From Aquificota bacterium (GTDB lineage Bacteria > Aquificota > Aquificia > Aquificales > Hydrogenothermaceae): 6,109 nt of DNA. Shown here piece by piece: positions 1-4,748 of this stretch. How positions within the stretch are numbered: position 1 is the first letter of the stretch; each line of letters opens with the position of its first letter. Made by a program: the position numbers and the translations under genes. The notes beneath the pieces were generated by a model, which was not told the origin of the DNA, made no database searches, and saw nothing but the letters and a program-made list of their open reading frames with translations. The stretch lies in assembly GCA_013153295.1 (NCBI GenBank), contig JAADEV010000036.1:1-6109 (forward strand). The letters run 5' to 3'.

Positions 1-99
1 TTTATAAAAGGAAAAACCTACGAAAAATTAGGGGAGCTTGGCAACTCCCAAGCCGCCTCCTCACAGGTTGTAGTTTTATTGAGGAAAGTATCCTTTTAA
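1..99 (+). CDS. C-terminal end of an unidentified gene, helix-turn-helix-like tail
   Basis: An open frame enters from the left edge and gives 32 residues before a TAA at 97-99. The tail reads GKTYEKLGELGNSQAAS, then a hydrophobic VVVLL run and RKVSF. The pattern (a polar start, LGEL-G-N/S turn, then an amphipathic helix ending LLRK) looks like a helix-turn-helix such as sigma region 4 or a regulator. It also loosely resembles the winged-helix of O6-alkylguanine-DNA alkyltransferases (GKxxTY..L..LGNP.AA..V). If it were the latter, the protein would stop before the PCHRV active-site motif. The last 24 bases overlap the end of tsaE on the opposite strand. No upstream sequence is available, so the frame rests only on being open and protein-like; the function is not recognised. 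Confidence 0.4.
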   Translation, partial: FIKGKTYEKLGELGNSQAASSQVVVLLRKVSF

Positions 100-552
100 A
101 CATCTAATCAGTTTTTCACTACCGGTTATATTAAAAACCCTTTTATCCCCTTTCGTATCTATACTGATGAAAAGGTAAGGTAGATTGTCCTCTACTGTAT
201 CCCTGTTAGCCCACTCTATAATAATTAGTCCATTGCCTACAAAGTCTGATATATCAAACTGTTTAACCCTATACAGGTCTATATGGTATACAGGGAAGTT
301 TTCTGTTTCATAAACATTCATTATAGAGAAAGTAGGTGATGATACATCTTCCCCTGCTGAAGGGTCTAACGCTGATACTAAAAATCTGGTAAAGGTTGTT
401 TTACCGGAGGCTAAATCACCTTGGAGTAGTATTACCTCGTTTCCCTTTAAACAGCTTGCAACCTTTTCTGCTAACTCTTTAAGCTGTTCAAGGCTACCTA
501 TACTGAAACTTAAAAAGCCCCCTTTTTCGGGGGCGTGGTTGTTGTTAGTCAT
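76..552 (-). CDS. tsaE: TsaE, ATPase of the tRNA t6A37 threonylcarbamoyladenosine biosynthesis complex
   Basis: TsaE (old name YjeE) is the P-loop ATPase that works with TsaB and TsaD in the cytoplasm. It drives turnover of the complex that transfers threonylcarbamoyl from TC-AMP to A37 of ANN-decoding tRNAs. The 158-residue product has the family signatures in order: Walker A GDLASGKT at 45-52, the SSPTF switch at 71-75, HIDLYR at 90-95 and IIIEWAN at 110-116 (E113, W114). Length matches the usual 150-160 residues. The ATG at 552-550 lies inside the end of the upstream peroxidase gene (8-base overlap), and no good Shine-Dalgarno precedes it, so translation is probably coupled. The next in-frame Met is residue 78, past the Walker A, so this start is the only sensible ATG. 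The 3' end overlaps a convergent plus-strand frame by 24 bases. The family call is secure; transcription from the peroxidase promoter is inferred. Confidence 0.95.
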   Translation of the reverse strand: MTNNNHAPEKGGFLSFSIGSLEQLKELAEKVASCLKGNEVILLQGDLASGKTTFTRFLVSALDPSAGEDVSSPTFSIMNVYETENFPVYHIDLYRVKQFDISDFVGNGLIIIEWANRDTVEDNLPYLFISIDTKGDKRVFNITGSEKLIRCLKGYFPQ

Positions 553-1582
553 GTATCTTAAGTTTTGGTTTTGGGGTTCTTTCAGTTGAAGGTGGTAGTA
601 TTGGCATTGTCCTTGCGGACTTTGGCACTTCCCCTGTTAGTGATTTTAGGAAGGCTACTATCTTGTTAATCTCATCTGAGGTAAGTTTCACACCGAGCTG
701 TGTTTCTGCCATTATTCTAACAGCATCTTTTAAACTCCACACTGCCCCGTCGTGGAAGTAGGGGTATGTCATCGCAATATTCCTTAGGGAAGGAACTTTA
801 AATACAAATTTGTCTTCCTCTTTCTTTGTGATTTTATACTTTCCAAGGTCTGCTGTAGGGTAAGGTTTCACTATACCAAACTTTGTAAACATCTCACCGC
901 CTACAGCTACACCGTTATGGCAGGTTGCACAACCTTTGTCTATAAACAGCTTAAGTCCTTCTTTTTCCTTCTTTGTAAGGGCGTTTGTGTCCCCTTTAAG
1001 GAACTTATCAAACCTTGATGGGGTTGTTAATGTCCTTTCAAACGCCGCTATAGCCTTTGCCACATTATCGTATGTTATAGGGTCTTTACCGCCGAATACC
1101 TTTTTAAACTCTTTAACATAACCGGGTATTGTTTTCAGTTTTAGAACTACAAACTCTGGGTTTGGCATTGCCATTTCCACGTGGGCTAATATTGGACCCT
1201 TTGCTTGGTCTTCAAGGGTTTTAGCCCTTCCGTCCCAGAACTGGGCTGTATGGAAACCTGCGTTTAGAACTGTAGGTGAGTTTCTACCGCCTGTTTTAAA
1301 CTGATGTCCCAGTGCAGTTTCCACATTATCAACACCGAAGGTAGCAAGGTTATGGCAGGTATTACAGCTTATTATCCCACTTAGGGAAAGTCTTGGGTCG
1401 TAGTATAGCTTTTTACCAAGTTTTACCTTTTCCGGTGTTGTTGGGTTGTCTTTAGGGGCTGGCATTTCTTTTGGTAGTGGTTTGAAATACTTTTTAGCTT
1501 GATTTAACAACTCTGTGTCTGATGCTAAAACAGATGTGGAGGCTACTGCCAAAGACAGTAGGGCAAACTTTAGCTTTTTCAT
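545..1582 (-). CDS. ccp: periplasmic di-heme cytochrome c peroxidase (MauG/CcpA family)
   Basis: This enzyme reduces H2O2 to water in the periplasm using electrons from small c-type cytochromes. The 345-residue protein starts with an Sec signal peptide (MKKLKF, hydrophobic core, VLA cleavage near residue 20). It has two heme-binding motifs, CNTCH at 73-77 and CATCH at 218-222, the family arrangement of an N-terminal peroxidatic and a C-terminal electron-transfer heme. By comparison with Pseudomonas CcpA, H93 is the likely removable distal ligand, W116 (in FWDGR) lies between the hemes, E136 (EMAMP) is the active-site acid and M271 (IAMTYPYFHDG) is the axial Met of the second heme. A Pro/Lys-rich tail of about 25 residues ends it. 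An in-frame ATG 10 codons upstream (1612) is possible, but AAGGAGGG sits just before the ATG at 1582 and the signal peptide begins there, so 1582 is chosen. It has its own promoter with FNR-like and Fur-like sites. It overlaps tsaE by 8 bases. Confidence 0.95.
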   Translation of the reverse strand: MKKLKFALLSLAVASTSVLASDTELLNQAKKYFKPLPKEMPAPKDNPTTPEKVKLGKKLYYDPRLSLSGIISCNTCHNLATFGVDNVETALGHQFKTGGRNSPTVLNAGFHTAQFWDGRAKTLEDQAKGPILAHVEMAMPNPEFVVLKLKTIPGYVKEFKKVFGGKDPITYDNVAKAIAAFERTLTTPSRFDKFLKGDTNALTKKEKEGLKLFIDKGCATCHNGVAVGGEMFTKFGIVKPYPTADLGKYKITKKEEDKFVFKVPSLRNIAMTYPYFHDGAVWSLKDAVRIMAETQLGVKLTSDEINKIVAFLKSLTGEVPKSARTMPILPPSTERTPKPKLKIHD

Positions 1583-1586
1583 AACA

Positions 1587-1594
1587 CCCTCCTT
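1587..1594 (-). promoter_or_regulatory. ribosome binding site that fixes the peroxidase start
   Basis: AAGGAGGG on the minus strand lies 4 bases before the ATG at 1582 (5 bases from the GGAGG core). It decides against the upstream in-frame ATG at 1612, which would add the ten residues MIIINNKEGV before the signal peptide and lies at the predicted transcription start. Confidence 0.85.
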
Positions 1595-1597
1595 ATT

Positions 1598-1616
1598 ATT
1601 AATGATAATCATTACT
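1598..1616 (-). promoter_or_regulatory. Fur-type operator of the peroxidase gene
   Basis: The 15 bases at 1600-1614, TAATGATAATCATTA, form a perfect 7-1-7 inverted repeat. They equal the inner 15 bases of the classical 19-base Fur box (GATAATGATAATCATTATC); only the two outer bases on each side differ. The box covers the predicted transcription start (about 1611) just downstream of the -10 box, which is a steric-repression position. Fur-family members (Fur with iron, or PerR with peroxide) recognise such sites; which one acts here cannot be told from the DNA. A heme enzyme that removes peroxide is a sensible target of either. Confidence 0.75.
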
Positions 1617-1617
1617 G

Positions 1618-1623
1618 ATTATA
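1618..1623 (-). promoter_or_regulatory. -10 box of the peroxidase promoter
   Basis: The minus strand reads TATAAT, a perfect sigma-70 -10 hexamer, which predicts a start point near 1611 and a leader of about 29 bases. No good TTGACA-like -35 element lies 16-18 bases upstream. The -35 position is instead covered by a palindrome of the FNR/CRP type, which suggests an activator-dependent promoter. Confidence 0.65.
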
Positions 1624-1644
1624 GATAGCTAAGCCATACCTAAA

Positions 1645-1660
1645 TATGATTTATATCATA
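1645..1660 (-). promoter_or_regulatory. FNR/CRP-family activator site at -41.5
   Basis: TATGAT-N4-ATCATA is a perfect 6-base inverted repeat with a 4-base centre. Its core TGAT-N4-ATCA matches the FNR consensus TTGAT-N4-ATCAA in 8 of 10 fixed positions. Its centre (1652.5) is 41.5 bases upstream of the start point predicted from the TATAAT box, the exact spacing of class II FNR/CRP-activated promoters. Bacterial di-heme peroxidase genes are known FNR/ANR targets in Pseudomonas and E. coli, which supports this reading. The regulator itself is not in the window. Confidence 0.55.
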
Positions 1661-1670
1661 AAATTTAACC

Positions 1671-1910
1671 CTATTCACCTTCCTGTTGATACTCAAACTG
1701 TATTTCCTGTTTAGGGATTACTGTTGTGATTGCGTGTTTGTATACAAGTATCTGCCTTGGACCTTCTTTTAAAAGTATGGTAAATGGGTCAAAGTATTTT
1801 ATTTTTCCCTCAAGTTTTACACCGTTTACCAGATAGATGTTAACCCTTACCTTCGCCTTTCTAATCTCGTTTAAAAACTGTTCCTGTAGTCTTCCTTTCT
1901 TCTTTCCCAT
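1671..1910 (-). CDS. hfq: RNA chaperone Hfq
   Basis: Hfq forms an Sm-like hexameric ring in the cytoplasm that binds small RNAs and mRNAs and helps them pair. The 79-residue product aligns along E. coli Hfq: LQEQFLN at 8-14 (Q9 matches the proximal-face Gln8), the Sm1 part [13 protein letters not shown] at 25-37 and FDPFTILLK at 40-48 (F43 matches Phe42), and the Sm2 signature [10 protein letters not shown] at 57-66 (K58 and H59 match the uridine-binding Lys56/His57). The rim patch is RKAK at 17-20, in place of RRER in E. coli. The tail after the ring is short, about 13 residues and rich in Gln and Glu. A GTG three codons upstream (1919) is in frame, but it lies inside the GAGGTG ribosome binding site, so the ATG at 1910 is preferred. 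It starts 16 bases after the upstream glycohydrolase-like gene, so it probably belongs to the lysS operon; the common miaA-hfq-hflX context is absent. Confidence 0.95.
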   Translation of the reverse strand: MGKKKGRLQEQFLNEIRKAKVRVNIYLVNGVKLEGKIKYFDPFTILLKEGPRQILVYKHAITTVIPKQEIQFEYQQEGE

Positions 1911-1916
1911 CTGCTC

Positions 1917-1922
1917 CACCTC
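1917..1922 (-). promoter_or_regulatory. ribosome binding site that fixes the hfq start
   Basis: GAGGTG on the minus strand, a perfect match to the anti-Shine-Dalgarno, lies 6 bases before the ATG at 1910, in the 16-base gap after the upstream stop codon. Its last three bases form the alternative GTG codon, which is therefore unlikely to be a start. Confidence 0.75.
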
Positions 1923-1926
1923 TGTT

Positions 1927-2874
1927 TTAGTGATAAGCTACGCTGTAAAGCCCATCTGCCAGCTTAATTATATCCTTATATTTTACAAGTTTTGTCCGCC
2001 ATATTGCAGGGATTTTGTCCTCACCGTTCAAAGCTCCGCTTAATGCCCCTGCTATAAGCCCTATTACACTTGTGTTTCCGCCGTAGTATCCGTAAGAGTT
2101 TACAGCCTGTATTATGGTTGTGTAAGGGTCTTGGGGGGTTTTTAGAAACACAAATAAAGCCTGTAAAACAGTCTCAAGGGCAAAAACCCCATTCCCAAGC
2201 TCCTCTATCCCTTCCTCATAGGAGGCATTTTTATCAAGTAGTTTTTTTAATTTGTCTAACATCTGTTTTGTTTCTGTTTTTGTTGTGAATGTTTTTAACA
2301 GCTCTATAAAGTATGGGTATTCTTCCTCAAAGTAAAACCTACCTTGTAATGCTTCACTTATTGATACTGCCAGTATAGATGCACTGTCTATAGCTATCTC
2401 GTCCCTGTGGGTAAGCATTACAACTGCCTTTGTCCCTTCCACAGCTAAAGCTGGGTTTGTGTAGTGGAACATTCCTATTGGTATAGCAGGCAGGACGCCG
2501 TAGGCAGAGGCTCCGCCCTTTTCTATATCCCTCCCTTCCTTTAGGGCTTGCACACCTGATAGGAAGGTTGGGTCTGGGTAGGTGTGTTCCTCTTCCTTTT
2601 CAAGCCAGTTTATATACCTTTTTACAATATCTTTTATATCTAAGCCCTTCTTTTCTATAAGTGATTGGGCTACCATCTCAACTACTTTAAAGGCAGATGT
2701 GTTTTCTCCCTTTTTAAGGAAGGAGTAAGGGGAAGATGGGTGTGGGTCGCAAAGCTCAACTATTTTATCCCCGTAATACATAATAACCTCGTCCATAGGT
2801 AGCTCTTCAACACACATTCCCATACTGTCCCCTATAGCTCCACCAAGTAAAGCCCCTCTAAATTTATCCTTCAT
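1927..2874 (-). CDS. ADP-ribosylglycohydrolase (DraG/ARH) family protein with altered metal-site motifs
   Basis: Family members remove ADP-ribose from proteins or small molecules using two Mg2+ ions. The 315-residue product has the family frame: [13 protein letters not shown] at 7-19, a helix and signature segment KGENTSAF at 55-62, a central [11 protein letters not shown] at 126-136, LTHRDE at 154-159, [14 protein letters not shown] at 227-240 and [20 protein letters not shown] at 263-282. Length fits the family (about 300 residues). What is odd is that the two metal-binding motifs are changed. The usual TDDT reads ENTS (57-60), and the usual GGDTDT reads GGNTSV (265-270), so the Asp ligands become Glu/Asn and Asn/Ser. 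Classical di-Mg hydrolase activity is therefore doubtful, and the protein may bind ADP-ribose-like ligands or do another reaction. Its ATG directly follows the lysS TAG, and AAGGTGA in the lysS end serves as ribosome binding site. No nitrogenase or DraT gene is in the window. Confidence 0.8.
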   Translation of the reverse strand: MKDKFRGALLGGAIGDSMGMCVEELPMDEVIMYYGDKIVELCDPHPSSPYSFLKKGENTSAFKVVEMVAQSLIEKKGLDIKDIVKRYINWLEKEEEHTYPDPTFLSGVQALKEGRDIEKGGASAYGVLPAIPIGMFHYTNPALAVEGTKAVVMLTHRDEIAIDSASILAVSISEALQGRFYFEEEYPYFIELLKTFTTKTETKQMLDKLKKLLDKNASYEEGIEELGNGVFALETVLQALFVFLKTPQDPYTTIIQAVNSYGYYGGNTSVIGLIAGALSGALNGEDKIPAIWRTKLVKYKDIIKLADGLYSVAYH

Positions 2875-4611
2875 CTAATCACCTTCCGGTCTAAGTGTTG
2901 GGAATAGTATCACTTCCCTTATAGATTGTGTATCTGTAAGCATCATAACAAGCCTGTCTATACCTATACCTTCCCCACCTGTGGGAGGTAAACCATACTC
3001 TAAAGCCATAAGGAAGTTTTCGTCCACATCCATAGCCTCGTCGTCCCCTTGCTTTTTCTCCTTAAGCTGTTGTTCAAACCTTTTTCTCTGTTCTTCCGGT
3101 TCGTTAAGCTCTGTGTAAGCGTTGGCAAGCTCCTGCCTGTTTATTATAAGCTCAAACCTTTCAACAAGGTCTGGGTCTTCCCTGTGGGTTTTTGCAAGTG
3201 GGGATAATACTTTCGGGTAATCTATAACAAATGTAGGCTGGACAAGGCTGTCCTCTATAAAATGTTCAAACAGTTTGTCTAACAGCTTTGAGTGTGTAAG
3301 TGTGTCTGCCTTTGGTATGCCTACCTCCTTTGCAAATGCCCTTGCTTTATCCTCATCTAAGAAAAACTCCTTATCCTTTCCTGTTGCTTCCTTTAGGGCA
3401 TCAAAAAACTTTAACCTTCTAAACGGTTTTGAGAAATCAAGCTGGGCATCTCCCCACTTTATCTGTAGTGTTCCTTTTGTATCCATAAGTATTTTTCTAA
3501 ACAGCCTTTCTGTCATATCCATCAGGTCGTTGTAATCTAAATACGCCCCGTAAAACTCAACCATTGTAAACTCAGGGTTGTGGGTTGTGTCTATACCTTC
3601 ATTCCTAAAGTTTCTCCCTATTTCGTAAACCCTGTTGAAACCACCTACAACAAGCATCTTAAGGTAAAGCTCAGGGGCTATCCTTAGATACATATCCATA
3701 TCCAACGCATTGTGGTGGGTTTTAAACGGTCTTGCCATTGCCCCTGAGGCTACAGGTTGTAGTATAGGTGTTTCCACCTCCATAAACCCTTCACTTTCTA
3801 AAAACTCCCTTAAACTTTTTATAGCCTTTGACCTTATTTTGAATATCTCCCTTGCCTGTGGGTTTGCTATCAGGTCAACATACCTGTGTCTGTATCTCTG
3901 CTCCACATCTTTTAAGCCGTGCCACTTTTCAGGTAAAGCCCTCAAGGATTTTGATAAAAGTTGAACATCTGTTGCCTCTACAGTAAGCTCACCTGTGTTA
4001 GTTCTAAACAGCTCCCCCTCTACACCGATTATATCCCCAACATCAAGTATATCTATCAGTTGGTTGTATTTTTCTTCTCCAAGTGTGTCTTTCCTAAGGT
4101 AAATCTGTAGTTTTCCGTCTGCGTCCTGTATATGCCCAAAACTTGCCTTTCCCTGTGGTCTAAAGGCTATCAGTCTACCTGCTACTTTCACAGGCTCCCT
4201 TTCTGGGTTAATATCAAACTGCTGTTTTACTGTATGGACGCTTTCCCCTTCTTCAGTTGTTTCTGTGGCAATTAGGGTAAGTTTACCGTCTATCCTGTCT
4301 AACTTTCCTACAAATCCTACCTCGTCCCCCGGTGCAAACTTACCTTTGGACTGGGGAAATAGGACTACAATCTCAACAGGCTCGTTTAAATCCTGTAGCC
4401 TGATAAAGTAGTTTCCATCGTCCCTTTTGGAAACCCTTTTTATCTTTCCGTATATCTTAAACTGTTTATCCTTTGGAACAGGTTTTTCATACTTCTGTCT
4501 TATTTTATCCAGCGTCGTTGTTATCTCAAATTTGTGTGGATACGGGTTTTTACCCTGTTGTTTAAGTTTTTCAACCACCTTTTTTCTACTTTCAATAACC
4601 TCTTCTGCCAT
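2875..4611 (-). CDS. lysS: class II lysyl-tRNA synthetase with an extra N-terminal OB-fold
   Basis: LysRS attaches lysine to tRNA-Lys in the cytoplasm using ATP. The 578-residue protein has the class II motifs: motif 1 around 270-287 (GFMEVETPILQ, P282), motif 2 at 333-349 (RNFRNEGID and HNPEFT), and motif 3 at 545-553 (GGEGIGIDR, R553). Residues 141-219 form the normal anticodon-binding OB-fold (VAGRL, KASFGHIQDADGKLQIYL, GDIIGVEGELF). E. coli LysRS has about 505 residues; the excess is a segment at about 47-138 placed between the N-terminal helix and that OB-fold. The segment itself reads like a second OB-fold (KIYGKIKRVSKRDDGNYFIRL, then VEIVVLF, then GDEVGFVGKLDRIDGKLTL). AAGGAGG lies 7 bases before the ATG, which supports the start. 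It is the first gene of a unit with the glycohydrolase-like gene and hfq, and it diverges from degP. The synthetase call is certain; the role of the added domain is unknown. Confidence 0.97.
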   Translation of the reverse strand: MAEEVIESRKKVVEKLKQQGKNPYPHKFEITTTLDKIRQKYEKPVPKDKQFKIYGKIKRVSKRDDGNYFIRLQDLNEPVEIVVLFPQSKGKFAPGDEVGFVGKLDRIDGKLTLIATETTEEGESVHTVKQQFDINPEREPVKVAGRLIAFRPQGKASFGHIQDADGKLQIYLRKDTLGEEKYNQLIDILDVGDIIGVEGELFRTNTGELTVEATDVQLLSKSLRALPEKWHGLKDVEQRYRHRYVDLIANPQAREIFKIRSKAIKSLREFLESEGFMEVETPILQPVASGAMARPFKTHHNALDMDMYLRIAPELYLKMLVVGGFNRVYEIGRNFRNEGIDTTHNPEFTMVEFYGAYLDYNDLMDMTERLFRKILMDTKGTLQIKWGDAQLDFSKPFRRLKFFDALKEATGKDKEFFLDEDKARAFAKEVGIPKADTLTHSKLLDKLFEHFIEDSLVQPTFVIDYPKVLSPLAKTHREDPDLVERFELIINRQELANAYTELNEPEEQRKRFEQQLKEKKQGDDEAMDVDENFLMALEYGLPPTGGEGIGIDRLVMMLTDTQSIREVILFPTLRPEGD

Positions 4612-4618
4612 AAAAAAA

Positions 4619-4625
4619 CCTCCTT
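4619..4625 (-). promoter_or_regulatory. ribosome binding site of lysS
   Basis: AAGGAGG on the minus strand is followed by a run of seven T bases and then the ATG at 4611. Spacing is 7 bases, which fits a strong initiation site. The T run makes an unstructured, U-rich start region. Confidence 0.85.
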
Positions 4626-4679
4626 CGCTGGTTTGATAATTATTTTAGGATATTTTGCAGTTTCAGGTAGTTTCTTTTC

Positions 4680-4696
4680 TTTCACTGTAATTTCAC
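4680..4696. repeat. TTTCAC direct repeat, possible response-regulator site upstream of degP
   Basis: TTTCAC occurs at 4680-4685 and 4691-4696, exactly 11 bases apart, one helical turn. On the minus strand this reads GTGAAA-N5-GTGAAA. Tandem half-sites with 11-base spacing are typical of OmpR/PhoB-type response regulators, and the E. coli CpxR box GTAAA-N5-GTAAA, which controls degP there, has the same layout. Further TTTC copies at 4661 and 4671 keep roughly the same phase. The repeat covers about -39 to -23 relative to a start point predicted from TAGTAT. A regulator role is inferred. Confidence 0.35.
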
Positions 4697-4733
4697 AATA
4701 CAGGGATAGTATTTACACACAGAGGAATAAACT

Positions 4734-4740
4734 AAGGAGG
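4734..4740 (+). promoter_or_regulatory. ribosome binding site of degP
   Basis: AAGGAGG lies 8 bases before the ATG at 4749. An in-frame TGA at 4746-4748 immediately precedes the ATG, so no longer N-terminus is possible in this frame. Confidence 0.85.
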
Positions 4741-4748
4741 ATTGGTGA

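Larger units (their letters stand above)
4612..4748. promoter_or_regulatory. divergent control region between lysS and degP
   Basis: The 137 bases between two divergent starts must carry both promoters. For degP, TAGTAT at 4707-4712 is a plausible -10 box (4 of 6 to consensus), but no TTGACA-like hexamer lies at the right distance. The same spot read on the minus strand gives TACTAT (4711-4706), so the near-symmetric sequence could serve both directions. For lysS other AT-rich -10 candidates exist around 4638-4652 (TAAAAT, TAATTAT), and I cannot choose between them. A direct repeat lies just upstream of the degP -10 and is listed separately. No hairpin terminator is seen. Confidence 0.35.

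Noticed and set aside
31..75. Possible terminator for tsaE on the minus strand: inverted repeat GCTTGG/CCAAGC at 36-41 and 48-53, with TTTTT further on.
   Set aside because: The stem is only 6 bases, the T run begins several bases after it, a competing GGGAG/CTCCC stem uses the same bases, and the region also codes on the plus strand.
1583..1612. N-terminal extension of the peroxidase from the ATG at 1612.
   Set aside because: It would place MIIINNKEGV before the signal peptide, bypass the AAGGAGGG site and start at or above the predicted transcription start.
1911..1919. GTG start of hfq three codons upstream.
   Set aside because: The GTG is part of the GAGGTG ribosome binding site for the ATG at 1910 and has no site of its own.
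4685..4703. Inverted repeat CTGTA-N9-TACAG upstream of degP as an operator.
   Set aside because: The arms are only 5 bases with a 9-base centre, expected by chance in AT-rich promoter DNA; the direct repeat in the same place is the better candidate.
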